This document shows, one piece after another, positions 56,092 to 64,000 of a stretch of 64,000 bases of DNA. The translations under genes and the position numbers were made by a program. Source of the stretch: Verrucomicrobiales bacterium (lineage in GTDB: Bacteria; Verrucomicrobiota; Verrucomicrobiia; Limisphaerales; UBA9464); contig JAIYBC010000068.1 of assembly GCA_027488845.1 (NCBI GenBank), positions 1 through 64,000 on the forward strand, written 5' to 3'. The notes under the pieces are model-generated. The model was not told the DNA's origin and did no database searches. It worked only from the letters and a program-made list of their open reading frames with translations. Positions within the stretch are counted from its first letter, which is position 1. Every line of letters begins with the position of its first letter.

Positions 56092-57354
56092 ATGGCCGGC
56101 CCTATGGAATGCCTCCCCGGTTTCCGCGAATTCTATCCCGAGCCGCTGCCGCACAAGGACGCCTGGTCCTGCGATGCGCGCCAGCACATCTTCGACGCCT
56201 GGAGGTCCACCGCGCGTCGCTACGGATTCCGCGAGTTCGACGGTCCGCCGTTGGAGCCGTTGGAGCTGTACACCGCCAAGTCCGGCGCCGAGATCGTCGG
56301 CCAGCTCTTCAACTTCGTCGACAAGGGCGAGCGCGCCGTCTCGATGCGGCCCGAGATGACCCCGACCGTGTCGCGCATGGTCGCGTCGTCGGAGCGGGCC
56401 TACAAGAAGCCGATCAAGTGGTTCTCCATGCCCCAGCTGTTCCGGTACGAGAAGCAGCAGAAGGGACGGCTCCGGGAGCACTTCCAGCTCAACTGCGACA
56501 TCTACGGCGAGGCCGACATCGCGGCCGACGCCGAGATCGTGGCCCTGCTGGTGGACACGCTGCGTTCCCTCGGTCTCACCGAGGAGGACTTCGTCATCCG
56601 CCTGAGCAGCCGTCAGGCCTGGCAGCGGTTCTTCGCCTCGCGCGGCGGGGATCCGGCCCACGAGTACGAGTTCTACCAGGTCATCGACAAGGTCGAGCGC
56701 GAGGATCCCGAGGTCTCGGCCAAGAAGCTCCAACCGCTGGGCATCTCGTATGACGACGTCCAGTCCTTCATCGCGGCCGCGGAACCGACGCCCGAGCTTT
56801 CGGAACTGATCCGGAACCTGGAGGCCCGCGGCCTCGGCGGCTACCTGAAGGTGGACTACTACGTGATCCGAGGACTGGCCTACTACACGGGCGTGGTCTT
56901 CGAGGCCTTCGACCGGAAGGGCGAGTTCCGGGCGATCGCCGGTGGTGGCCGCTACGACCAGTTGGTCAAGCTGTTGAGCCACGGCAAGGTGGACCTCCCG
57001 GCACTGGGCTTCGGCATGGGCGACGTCGTCCTGCTCGAGCTGCTGAAGTCCCGGGGCAAGCTCCCGAAGTTCACCGCGGGCGTGGACGTCCTGGTGATGG
57101 TCGAGGACGAGTCGCTCCGGGCGGCTTCGCTGGGTCTCGTCCAGGCGCTGCGGGAAGCGGGCCGGGTGGTCGAGTACAGCCTAACGCCGGCCAAGTCCGA
57201 CAAGCAGTTCAAGCGGGCCCTGGAGCTTGGCGCGCGGTTCACCGCGAAGATCGAGGCCGGACCGGAAGGCTCCATGACGGTGAAGGTGAAGAACCTCGCC
57301 AGCCGGGCCGAGTCGGTCGGGGATCTCGCCGCGGCCTTGGCGGCCACCGCGTGA
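56092..57354 (+). CDS. hisS: histidyl-tRNA synthetase
   Basis: A 420-residue class II aminoacyl-tRNA synthetase charging tRNA-His. Motif 2 is FRYEKQQKGRLREHFQ near residue 120, and the histidine-specific loops are LSSRQAW and GLAYYTGVVFEAFD near 260. Motif 3 lies in PALGFGMGDVVLLELL near 300. The C-terminal anticodon-binding domain (about 325-415) is present. An ATG four codons downstream (MECLPGF) is an alternative start. It converges with the GH5-like gene across an inverted repeat. Confidence 0.96.
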   Translation: MAGPMECLPGFREFYPEPLPHKDAWSCDARQHIFDAWRSTARRYGFREFDGPPLEPLELYTAKSGAEIVGQLFNFVDKGERAVSMRPEMTPTVSRMVASSERAYKKPIKWFSMPQLFRYEKQQKGRLREHFQLNCDIYGEADIAADAEIVALLVDTLRSLGLTEEDFVIRLSSRQAWQRFFASRGGDPAHEYEFYQVIDKVEREDPEVSAKKLQPLGISYDDVQSFIAAAEPTPELSELIRNLEARGLGGYLKVDYYVIRGLAYYTGVVFEAFDRKGEFRAIAGGGRYDQLVKLLSHGKVDLPALGFGMGDVVLLELLKSRGKLPKFTAGVDVLVMVEDESLRAASLGLVQALREAGRVVEYSLTPAKSDKQFKRALELGARFTAKIEAGPEGSMTVKVKNLASRAESVGDLAAALAATA

Positions 57355-57377
57355 ACCGACGCCAAGGGGAGGGAGCC

Positions 57378-57505
57378 GCACGCGAAGCCGCAGAACCGCA
57401 AAGAGACGGGAACGGAGGCTCGGGTACTGCGGAACCAAAGGTGGGCCCTGCAGCCATCCCGCCTCTGAATCCGATCCCCGTCTGGCGCCTTTGCGGATTG
57501 GCGTG
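57378..57505. repeat. imperfect inverted repeat at the hisS convergent junction
   Basis: The left arm (57378-57415) begins CACGCGAAGCCGCAG and ends AGACGGGAACGG. The right arm (57471-57505), reverse-complemented, begins CACGCCAATCCGCAAAGG and ends AGACGGGGATCGG. The shared order CACGC, CCGCA, AGACGGG, CGG shows it is the same family as 10374 and 43094. It separates the converging hisS and GH5-like genes. Confidence 0.6.
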
Positions 57506-57542
57506 AGGTCCCTCCTCGCGTTGATCCAGCCGATTCGCCGGA

Positions 57543-58682
57543 TCACGGCTTCGCGAGGCGCCGGTTGCGTTCGGCGACCAGTTCCAGCAGTTCGAAACGC
57601 CGGTTGGACGGCGTGATGCTCCAGTCTTCGGACTGGCCGGGATAGTCGTACACCCACACCGCCGCGAGGGGCACGCCCAGCTCTTCCATGCGGTCGAGCA
57701 TGCGGACGAAACGCGCCCTCTTCGCGGCGTCCAAGGGACCGGGAACGCCGAATTCCCCGATGAATAGCGGCTTCCGCCCGTGCCGTGACCGTTCCATGGC
57801 CATCGGAAGCCGGTCGAGGTCGGAGTCCTCGTAGAGGCGTCCGCTCAGCATCGACACGGGATCCGGATGGTCGGCGAGGAAGACCTCGGCGAACTGTTCC
57901 GGGGTGTCGCGGGTCCAGGAGCGTTCCCGTTCCTGATGCCAGGCGGAGACGCGGGGGAAGGCGTGGCCGGAGAGGATCGGCTTCCGACCGGATTCCAGTC
58001 TGTGGATCTCGGCAGCGAAGGCCTTCAGCGCGCTCCGCACCTGGGCGTGGGTGAGCTCGTCGAGGGCGGTCCGCTGCGTGGGCGTCCCGAGGTCGGGCAC
58101 CACCGGAGGGCGGTGTTCCGACGCATTGGGCAGGTCGGCTGCGAGGTTGAACTCGTTGCCGAGTTCCCAGGCCCAGATCGTCGGGTCGTCCCGGTGCCGC
58201 GCCACCATCGCCTCGACGTAGCGGCGCATCTCGCGATGGGTGCGGGAGGTCGGATCCCCCCAGGCGGAGACGGGTTCACCCACGAGGTCCGGCAGGGTTG
58301 GATGATGCCAGAACAGGCTGGGGATCAGCCCCACGCCATGTCGGCGGGCCGCCGCGAGCACGGCGTCGAACCGGGCCGTGTGTGCTTCGGGCTGCGTGCG
58401 GAACAGCGTCCAGTCCTTCGGCCAGTAGCCGCAGGCGGAGAAGCGAACGAAGGGGATCCCCAGCCGCGCCAACGGCTCGAAGAACGCATCGAGCCGGTTG
58501 GTGGCCCCGGGATCGGCCAGCGTCCGGACGAACAGGTCGTAGCCGTTGACCCCGATTGCGCGGTACGGCCGACCGTCACGGACCAACGTGCCGCGGGCAT
58601 CGACGACCGGCCCACCCTCGACGGCCAACAGTGGCCCGGGAGCGGCGAGGAAGCCCCACAGGGCCAGCAGGAGCGCTGTCAA
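57543..58682 (-). CDS. secreted GH5-like glycoside hydrolase
   Basis: A 379-residue protein if started at the TTG at 58682, which gives a good signal peptide (MTALLLALWGFLAAPG). A GTG at 58781 would add 33 residues but run through the upstream pilin terminator. The TIM barrel has the clan GH-A acid/base in WELGNEFN near residue 175 and the nucleophile in IGEFGVPG near 310. FWHHPTLPDL and the final WVYDYPGQSEDW provide aromatic subsite residues. Likely cleaves beta-mannan, beta-glucan or a related polymer; the substrate is inferred. Confidence 0.78.
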   Translation of the reverse strand: MTALLLALWGFLAAPGPLLAVEGGPVVDARGTLVRDGRPYRAIGVNGYDLFVRTLADPGATNRLDAFFEPLARLGIPFVRFSACGYWPKDWTLFRTQPEAHTARFDAVLAAARRHGVGLIPSLFWHHPTLPDLVGEPVSAWGDPTSRTHREMRRYVEAMVARHRDDPTIWAWELGNEFNLAADLPNASEHRPPVVPDLGTPTQRTALDELTHAQVRSALKAFAAEIHRLESGRKPILSGHAFPRVSAWHQERERSWTRDTPEQFAEVFLADHPDPVSMLSGRLYEDSDLDRLPMAMERSRHGRKPLFIGEFGVPGPLDAAKRARFVRMLDRMEELGVPLAAVWVYDYPGQSEDWSITPSNRRFELLELVAERNRRLAKP

Positions 58683-58731
58683 CCGATCGAAAAGGCTCCG
58701 ACCGACGTTGGGACGGTCCTGGAAACGGGAA

Positions 58732-58755
58732 CGGCCCGGACGGGTGTCCGGGCCG
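58732..58755 (-). terminator. terminator of the pilin gene
   Basis: A perfect 10-bp stem CGGCCCGGAC (58732-58741) / GTCCGGGCCG (58746-58755) with a 4-nt loop begins 28 bases past the pilin stop. On the minus strand it is followed by TTCCCGTTTCC. It separates the pilin from the glycosidase and argues against starting the latter upstream. Confidence 0.65.
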
Positions 58756-58782
58756 CTCTCGGGGTGTTGGGAAACCCTCACT

Positions 58783-59184
58783 TCACTGGTCGGCCAAGGT
58801 GATCAATCCGCCGGCCTCGATGTTCCGGATCTTCGAAGGCGTGGTGGCGGTGGGGCGTGCCGAGTCCGTGCAGTTGCCGATGTTGTAGGTCTCGCCCATG
58901 ACCGAGTTGGGGAACTTGCTGCCCTGGAAGTACGGCGCCAGCTCGTCCTGGGTCGGTTCGGCGGTGTCGGGCTTGCGGTTCTCGTTCTGCCAGGTGGTCT
59001 TGGCCAGCTCGATCGCCTTCAGGTTGGCGAGGATCGCGTTGTACTTACCCGTCTCCATGAACTTCTTCACGTTCGGGACGGCGATCATGGTCAGAAGACC
59101 CACGATCATGACCGCGATCATGACCTCGACGAGGGTGAAGGCGGCGCGATAGAGGGCGCTTCGGGATTGGGTGCGGATCTTCAT
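58783..59184 (-). CDS. type IV pilin-like protein
   Basis: A 133-residue prepilin. The leader MKIRTQSRSALYRAAFTLVE has the prepilin-peptidase site before Phe and the Glu at +5, followed by the hydrophobic helix VMIAVMIVGLLTMIAVPN. The mature region KKFMETGKYNAILANLKAIE and a short C-terminal domain with SVMGETYNIGNC is typical of small pilins/pseudopilins. Its own terminator follows. Start at the ATG at 59184. The assembly machinery is not in the window. Confidence 0.85.
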   Translation of the reverse strand: MKIRTQSRSALYRAAFTLVEVMIAVMIVGLLTMIAVPNVKKFMETGKYNAILANLKAIELAKTTWQNENRKPDTAEPTQDELAPYFQGSKFPNSVMGETYNIGNCTDSARPTATTPSKIRNIEAGGLITLADQ

Positions 59185-59331
59185 GGCGGTCTCTAGAAAC
59201 TGGATGGCGTCCCGGGTACCAACACCGACACAGCCGAATGGTTGCGCCGGACGACCGGGACACCCGAAAGCAAAGCGCGTGGACGGATGCCGGGCAAGGG
59301 GAAGCCGGCGGGTCCAAGGCAATCGGACAAC

Positions 59332-60324
59332 TCAAGGAGCCGATCGACGCGCCCGGTCCAGCATGTCGGCGAGCCGCACCTCGGCGCCGTCGCGACGGGC
59401 GCTTTCGTGGTCCGCCTCCATGAAGGCGAAGAGTTCGATCGTCTCGGCCGGCGACACCGGGGCGACACCGGTCCGGAAGAACCGTACCGCTTCCGCCACC
59501 AGCGGCGCGTAGCCCTCGTAGGCCCCGACCTCGGCCGTTCCCATCGTCCCCGAGGCCTTGCCGGAGTAGCCCTTCACCTCGTGGAAGCTCCCGGTCCGTC
59601 CCCCACGCCACGTGCCCACGGTGCGGATCGTGCCCTGGTCGGTCTTCCCACGTCGGACGGATTCGCAGCCGGTTCCCATGACGGTGAACAGCGCCTCGCA
59701 TCCGTGGACGCCGTACCAGAAGAGGTCGGGGTGGGTCTTCTCCAGGGCGGCGGGACTGCCGCACCAGGCGTTGGTCACGGTGCCGATGGATCCGGAGCGG
59801 ACGGCGAGGGTGGATTTCCCGAAGCGGAGGGAGCTGGAGCTGAAGACCGGGACCTTGGCCGCCTCGGCGAGACGGAAGATCTCCAGGACGTCGCGCAGCG
59901 ATCCGGCCATCGGCTTGTCGATGTACAGCGGCCGTTTGGCGGCGATGACCGGCCGCGCCTGTTCGAGGTGGGGGCGGCCGTCCACGCTCAGGAGCATCAC
60001 CGCGTCCACGGTCCGGCAGAGTTCGGGGATCGAATCCACGATGCGGACGCCGTGCTGGTCCCGGACGGTGGCCGTGTAGCCGGCGACGCGGCTGATGCTG
60101 GATTCGATGTCCGGGCTGCCGCCCGGGAAGGCCGCGACGACCCGGGCGCCGGCGACGTGGTCCTTGGCGTTGGTGTTGTTGAGGATCTCGGTGAAGGCCG
60201 TCGCGTGGGAGGTGTCGAGACCGATGAGGCCGATCCTCAGGACCTCCTCGGCCGGGAGCCGTGTGGCCGACAGGATCAGGATCGCGAGCAGGCCGAGGCG
60301 GAATCGGAGTCGGAGGGACGGCAT
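59332..60324 (-). CDS. secreted Gfo/Idh/MocA family oxidoreductase
   Basis: A 330-residue protein with a signal peptide (residues 1-24). The nucleotide-binding start is LRIGLIGLDTSHATAFTEIL near residue 27, and the family active-site motif appears as YIDKPMAGSL (Lys). Unlike the homologue at 47091 it lacks a twin-arginine motif. It probably acts on a sugar or inositol derivative. The 147 bases between it and the pilin gene hold no gene. Longer upstream frames are shadows of the recombinase on the other strand. Confidence 0.82.
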   Translation of the reverse strand: MPSLRLRFRLGLLAILILSATRLPAEEVLRIGLIGLDTSHATAFTEILNNTNAKDHVAGARVVAAFPGGSPDIESSISRVAGYTATVRDQHGVRIVDSIPELCRTVDAVMLLSVDGRPHLEQARPVIAAKRPLYIDKPMAGSLRDVLEIFRLAEAAKVPVFSSSSLRFGKSTLAVRSGSIGTVTNAWCGSPAALEKTHPDLFWYGVHGCEALFTVMGTGCESVRRGKTDQGTIRTVGTWRGGRTGSFHEVKGYSGKASGTMGTAEVGAYEGYAPLVAEAVRFFRTGVAPVSPAETIELFAFMEADHESARRDGAEVRLADMLDRARRSAP

Positions 60325-60387
60325 GGCAGGGGTGTACCGCCGATGGGCTTCGGAGGAAAGCCCCTGGGGGAGGACCGGACCTCGCGG

Positions 60388-61344
60388 ATGGACGCGGCGG
60401 GCCGCTTGGCCGACGATGGCGCCGTGCTTGAACCGTTGGTCGAGGAGTATCTGGTGCATCTGCGCCATGAGCGGGGTCTGTCGATCCAGACCCAGCGCAC
60501 CTACTCGATGCTGCTCCTGCGGCTTTGTCGGTGGCTCGGGACGTGTCCCGTGACGGCATGGACGCAGGTCGACACCGCCCGGCTCACGGCGTTCCTCGAG
60601 CACGAGCGCACAAGGCCTTCGGAGGAACCCGGCCTCAAGACCGAGGCGCGGCTGAGTCCGTCGAGCCTCTACCTGCAGGTCGCGGCGATCCGCTCGTTCT
60701 TCCGGTTCCTGAACGACGAGGGATTCGTCGAGGTGGATCCGGCGGAGAACCTCAGCCTGCCGCGACGTTGGAAGCAGGTGCCGAAGGCGTTGCCGATGGA
60801 GGAGGTGGACCGCCTGTTGCAACCGCCGCCGCAATGGACCCCGGCCAGCGCCTGCACCCATGCCATCCTGGAGACCGCCTACGCCTGCGGACTGCGGTTG
60901 GCCGAGTTGCGTTCGCTCCGCATCGAGCACGTCCACCTCGACGCCGGCTTCCTCACGGTCGTGGGCAAGGGGGACAAGGAACGGGTGGTGCCGGTGGGGC
61001 GCCGTGCGTTGGAGTCGCTGCGGCGTTATCTTTCCCTGCGACCCCAGCTGGTCCGCCCGCGGTCGCCGTCCGTCCTCTTCCTCACCTCACGCGGCATGCC
61101 GTTCGCCCACGTGACCCTGTGGAAGCGCATCAAGGACGCGGTGCGACTCGCGGGGATCGAAAGGCCGGTCACGCCGCACATGCTCCGCCACAGCTTCGCG
61201 ACGCACCTTTTGGCGAACGGTGCGGACCTACGGGTGATCCAGGAGCTCCTGGGACATGCCAGCGTCTCGACGACGGAGATCTACACCCACGTGGCCTCGG
61301 AACGGTTGCGCGAAGTACACGAGGCGCATCACCCGCGTCCCTGA
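60388..61344 (+). CDS. tyrosine recombinase of the XerC/XerD group
   Basis: A 318-residue site-specific recombinase. The N-terminal SAM-like core-binding domain covers residues 13-115. The catalytic domain has the residues Arg in ACGLRLAELRSL, Lys in GKGDKERVVPV, HMLRHSFATHLL (His-x-x-Arg), His in LLGHASVSTTEIYTH and the nucleophilic Tyr in the last motif. Xer proteins resolve chromosome dimers at dif. A dif site is not recognised here, so it could instead be an integrase of a lost element, given the decayed toxin gene beside it. Start at the ATG at 60388. Confidence 0.9.
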   Translation: MDAAGRLADDGAVLEPLVEEYLVHLRHERGLSIQTQRTYSMLLLRLCRWLGTCPVTAWTQVDTARLTAFLEHERTRPSEEPGLKTEARLSPSSLYLQVAAIRSFFRFLNDEGFVEVDPAENLSLPRRWKQVPKALPMEEVDRLLQPPPQWTPASACTHAILETAYACGLRLAELRSLRIEHVHLDAGFLTVVGKGDKERVVPVGRRALESLRRYLSLRPQLVRPRSPSVLFLTSRGMPFAHVTLWKRIKDAVRLAGIERPVTPHMLRHSFATHLLANGADLRVIQELLGHASVSTTEIYTHVASERLREVHEAHHPRP

Positions 61345-61371
61345 GGAGGCAACACCTGCCCACCGGAGTAG

Positions 61372-61599
61372 GTGGGAATCCGCCACAAGGGCCACGATAC
61401 TGTTCGTGTGAGAGCCAAGTTCACCTGCTGGAAGGGGGCGGATGGGCGTTTCCGCGGCTTCCTCAATGCCCATCCCGATCATTGGACCCAAGGGGAAGAT
61501 CCGGATGACCTGAAGGAGCTCCTCAAGGATCTCTTCAAGATGTTCACGTCTGAGGATGTTCCTGGAATCCGCAAGGAGGGGGAGCTGGAGATCGCGTGA
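61372..61599 (+). CDS. hicB: HicB-type antitoxin
   Basis: A 75-residue protein (63 if started at the GTG at 61408, as the conserved part begins VRAKFTCWKGADGRF). The body GFLNAHPDHWTQGEDPDDLK then LLKDLFKMFTSEDVPGIRK is the short HicB form that partners HicA toxins. HicB neutralises HicA and represses the operon. It is intact, yet the hicA gene that overlaps its stop by 4 bases carries two nonsense codons. Preceded by a GATACT -10-like box at 61396-61401. Confidence 0.8.
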   Translation: MGIRHKGHDTVRVRAKFTCWKGADGRFRGFLNAHPDHWTQGEDPDDLKELLKDLFKMFTSEDVPGIRKEGELEIA

Positions 61600-61874
61600 A
61601 GCGGCGTGACTTGGTCCTCAGGTTCTAAACCGCTGGGTGTACCCTTCTGCGCCACGGTGGTCGACACGACATCCATCACAATCCCTAGATGGGCCGATCT
61701 CAGCCGGTGCCCCGTCATCGGGAAATCAACGGATTCCTGGCAAAGATGATCCCGCGAATTGGCCTTGGACTCTTCCTGAAGTTGTCCGTCTGCAGCGACC
61801 GGTTGAAGACGGATCCAAGACCATTTTCGCGACCGCACCTGAACCCTTTCCGGGACGATGAGGTTTTTCGGTAG
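61596..61874 (+). pseudogene. hicA toxin gene with two in-frame stop codons
   Basis: Reading from the GTG at 61596, overlapping the hicB TGA, one frame gives MKRRDLVLRF, stop (TAA 61626-61628), TAGCTLLRHGGRHDIHHNP, stop (TAG 61686-61688), then MGRSQPVPRHREINGFLAKM. Apart from the two stops it aligns co-linearly with HicA, including the catalytic GGRH and the RHREI segment, and no frameshift is needed. GAA to TAA and AAG to TAG are the simplest causes. The C-terminus after about 61775 no longer looks HicA-like. The toxin is therefore almost surely inactive unless the stops are read through. Confidence 0.8.
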
Positions 61875-61892
61875 GTCGAAAAGGTTGCGGGG

Positions 61893-64000
61893 TTACCGGG
61901 AGCCGATGCCCAAGGTCCGCAGGTAGCTGAACAGGTCGGCCTGCTCCCCGTCCTTCAGTCCGTCGAGCAGGCCTTCCGGCATCAGGGAACCCTTCAGGAA
62001 GCCGGCCTTGCGGACCTCGGCCTGGGGGAACCGACGGTCTTCGGTGTTGGCCTGACGCAGCGTCAGGGATTCCGCATCGGAAGCCGCAAGCAGGCCTTCG
62101 TGGACCTCGCCGTCGGTCGTCTCGATGCGGAACCGCCGATAGCCGGCCTCCATCGCGGCGTTCGGCGTGAGGATGTTCCTCAGGAGCGCCTCGTCGCCAT
62201 GGGCGCCGGCCCCGTCGAGGGCGGGTCCGATGCGGCCGCCTTGCCCGTTCACCGCATGGCACACCCCGCAGACGGTGTTGAACAGGGCCTTGCCACGGGC
62301 GACGTCGCCGGGTTTGGAGATCCTCTCCCGCGTCACGGCGAAGAGGGATTCCAGGCGGGCGGCCTCGGCCTCTGTGGAGATCGGCGGGAGGTCCGCAGTC
62401 AGTTCCACGCGGGCGCCCTGGCCCAGACGTCCCCAACGGGAGCCCTGGCCGTGGTAGAGCAGTCCCGGTGTGCCGGCCTTGAGCGCGAGGTTGGCGGTCG
62501 CGCGGATCTGGTCGGCGCCGCGGGCGTGGTCCCAGACGCGGAACTCGGCGAAGTCCCCGGCGGTGCCGCCGGCCGCGGTCGAACCGGCGACGCGGGCCTG
62601 GAGGATCTCCCGTGTGTCCTTCGCGGTGCTGGAGGCGACCCATTCGCCGTTGCGGTAGATGCGGTAGGTGCCCTCGGCGTCGCGGGAGACGGCGAAGTGC
62701 GTCCAGGTCTCGGCGGTGGCCGGACGTGGATCGACGACGATGTCATGGTGGGGCGCACCGACGTACACGCGGAACCGGGAGTCGTGGAAGTTGAGGTCCA
62801 AGGTGGCGCCGCCGAGCAGGGAGTCGGTGTTGTTGAGTCCGGGGTCGAGGCGGACCCACGATTCCACGGTGAAGGCGCCGGCGAGGCGGAGTTCGTCCTC
62901 CACGCGGGCGGTTTCGGAACCGTCCACCCGAAGGACGGGCCGGAGCGTGGCGCCGAGTTCGGATCGCAGCCGGGCGACCTCGGGATCCTGGGGCAGCACC
63001 GCGGCGAGCCGGTCGAGCGCATAGCCGTCGAGGTCGCCGGAAGGCAGTTCGCCGGATCCGATCGCGGAGACGAGACGCCGGGCGCCGGCGGGCGTGGTGG
63101 CGAGGCGGTCGACGACGCCACGTCGCAGGGTCGGCCCGAGGTTGGGCCAGAGTCGGAGCAGCACGGGCAGGGCGGCCTCCGAGCGGGATGCGGCCAGCGA
63201 CTCGACGACCTCGCGGCGCAAGGCATCGTCGGGTGACAGCGAGAGGCGGGCGAGCAGTTCGACCGGGGCGGCACCGGTTTCCCTCAACGCGCGCAGCGCC
63301 GCCACCTGTCGCGCAGCCGGAACTCCCGGGGTCGAGGCGATGCGTACGAGTTCGGCATCGAGGCCCGGCAGTCGGAAACCCGTGATGAGCCGGAGTCCGA
63401 GATCGAGCGTGTTCGGAGCCGGCGCACCGGCGAGGAGAACCCGGACGGCGTCGGTGAGCAGGGGGAGCAGGGATTCCGGGCGTCCGATCCGGGCCCGTTG
63501 GCCGTGGAGCTGTTCGAGGATGGCGGGATCCTTGAGGGCGGATTCGAGGGCGGCGCGGGACGCGGGTTCCCCGGCGGCCTGGGCCACCAGGAGCAGTTCC
63601 TCCGTGGTCAACGGACGTCCGAGGCCGGGAATCAGTCGGGCGAGATGGCGGGCGCCCTCAGGTCCGGCGACCACCAGCGAAGCCAAGGCGCGGGCTTCGG
63701 TCGACAGGGCGGGCTTCGGGTTTCGAAGTGCCAGCGCGACTTCGGATACACGGGGTTCGAGGGCCACCCGGACGAGGTAGCGCTCGAAGTCGTGGTGGTA
63801 GGCGGGCGCCTTCGTCCAGTCGCCCATGGGACTCGCCGCGGCGGCCTCGAGCAGGCCTTGGACGGCGGCGGCACGGATCGGCTCCGGGATGGAATCGGAG
63901 GCCAGCAACGTCGCGGAAGCCCGGATGCCTTCCTGACGAACAAGGCGGTCGGGATCGGCGAGGGCGCGGGTGGCGAGGGCGAGCCGGTCCTTGGCCGCAT
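61893..64000 (-). CDS. haem-domain protein with HEAT and LamG regions (5'-truncated by the edge)
   Basis: At least 701 residues are open to the right edge, so the N-terminus and start are missing. The visible part begins with a helical HEAT-like region. A LamG/concanavalin-like domain follows about residues 355-480 (TVESWVRLDPGLN, FHDSRFRVYVGAPHHDIVVD, WTHFAVSRDAEGTYRIYRNG). The C-terminal Verrucomicrobium-type haem domain has VCGVCH, LRNILTPNAAMEAGYRRFRI and EGLLDGLKDGEQADLFSYLR. It is a second, distinct member of the type at 43291. Periplasmic electron transfer linked to carbohydrate binding is plausible. Confidence 0.85.
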   Translation of the reverse strand, partial: AAKDRLALATRALADPDRLVRQEGIRASATLLASDSIPEPIRAAAVQGLLEAAAASPMGDWTKAPAYHHDFERYLVRVALEPRVSEVALALRNPKPALSTEARALASLVVAGPEGARHLARLIPGLGRPLTTEELLLVAQAAGEPASRAALESALKDPAILEQLHGQRARIGRPESLLPLLTDAVRVLLAGAPAPNTLDLGLRLITGFRLPGLDAELVRIASTPGVPAARQVAALRALRETGAAPVELLARLSLSPDDALRREVVESLAASRSEAALPVLLRLWPNLGPTLRRGVVDRLATTPAGARRLVSAIGSGELPSGDLDGYALDRLAAVLPQDPEVARLRSELGATLRPVLRVDGSETARVEDELRLAGAFTVESWVRLDPGLNNTDSLLGGATLDLNFHDSRFRVYVGAPHHDIVVDPRPATAETWTHFAVSRDAEGTYRIYRNGEWVASSTAKDTREILQARVAGSTAAGGTAGDFAEFRVWDHARGADQIRATANLALKAGTPGLLYHGQGSRWGRLGQGARVELTADLPPISTEAEAARLESLFAVTRERISKPGDVARGKALFNTVCGVCHAVNGQGGRIGPALDGAGAHGDEALLRNILTPNAAMEAGYRRFRIETTDGEVHEGLLAASDAESLTLRQANTEDRRFPQAEVRKAGFLKGSLMPEGLLDGLKDGEQADLFSYLRTLGIGSR

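Noticed and set aside
59242-60387. N-terminal extension of the recombinase frame by about 380 residues
   Set aside because: It lies opposite a real oxidoreductase gene and the recombinase domain begins right after the ATG at 60388.
61479-61838. 119-residue minus-strand frame across hicB/hicA
   Set aside because: No motif, and the plus-strand hicB and hicA similarity is clear.

Overview
This 64 kb window is GC-rich chromosomal DNA carrying mostly metabolic and housekeeping genes. The gene content points to the phylum Verrucomicrobiota. Two long secreted proteins end in the 'Pirellula/Verrucomicrobium-type' haem-binding domain (the second runs off the right edge). There are also DUF5069 and DUF5722 proteins, Gfo/Idh/MocA oxidoreductases with export signals, PQQ-like propellers, prepilin-type secreted proteins, a B-type succinate dehydrogenase and several secreted glycoside hydrolases. 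Placement below phylum is inference. I see no rRNA, tRNA, CRISPR array, prophage or intact insertion sequence.

Layout. 1-516 has no convincing gene but holds a doubled REP-like palindrome and the purA promoter and leader hairpins. 0.5-2.5 kb: purA-uppS. 2.7-7.1 kb (minus): a PQQ propeller, a lipoprotein propeller, MarC and an unknown 435-residue protein. 7.3-12.6 kb: small and membrane proteins, a DUF5722 putative glycosidase, two alpha/beta hydrolases and a bestrophin. 12.7-16.0 kb: a GH9 endoglucanase translationally coupled to its LacI regulator, with a 22-bp operator before lacI and a 26-bp direct repeat flanking the pair. 16.5-19.3 kb: sulfate transporter genes cysTWA without a binding protein. 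19.6-23.8 kb: an orphan NarL-type regulator, dihydroorotase and a CAP-domain protein. 24.0-28.2 kb: sdhC-sdhA-[ORF6N gene]-sdhB. 28.4-35.4 kb: galM, an aldo/keto reductase, a HIT protein, a CotH/EF-hand protein, a possible Trp attenuator before an EamA exporter, DUF5069 and a prepilin-like protein. 35.6-46.9 kb: a giant AsmA-like protein, an M20 peptidase, a CobW GTPase, a DadA-like oxidase, a haem-domain protein and metF. 47.1-57.4 kb: an oxidoreductase, a fatty-acid desaturase, gcvT/larB and nadD/nadA as divergent pairs, a sugar-isomerase-like TIM barrel, a cystatin-like lipoprotein and hisS. 57.5-64.0 kb: a GH5-like glycosidase, a pilin, a second oxidoreductase, a XerC/D recombinase, hicB next to a hicA destroyed by two nonsense codons, and the edge-truncated haem-domain protein.

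How it fits together. The genes suggest an aerobic or microaerobic heterotroph degrading plant-type polysaccharide (GH9, GH5-like, DUF5722, secreted esterase-like hydrolases, aldose epimerase, sugar oxidoreductases). It has menaquinone-type succinate oxidation and ordinary nucleotide, NAD and one-carbon biosynthesis. Two regulatory themes recur. Several genes are preceded by TTGnnn-N16-18-TAGCnn promoters, some so close to the start codon that leaderless transcripts are likely. Intergenic gaps repeatedly hold imperfect inverted repeats built from a CACGCnAAnCCGCAAAGnCGCC-like unit.

Most noteworthy: the candidate Trp-leader attenuator before the EamA exporter, the ORF6N gene inside the sdh operon, the nonsense-killed hicA beside an intact hicB, the bacterial cystatin-like lipoprotein, and the repeat-flanked LacI-GH9 module.
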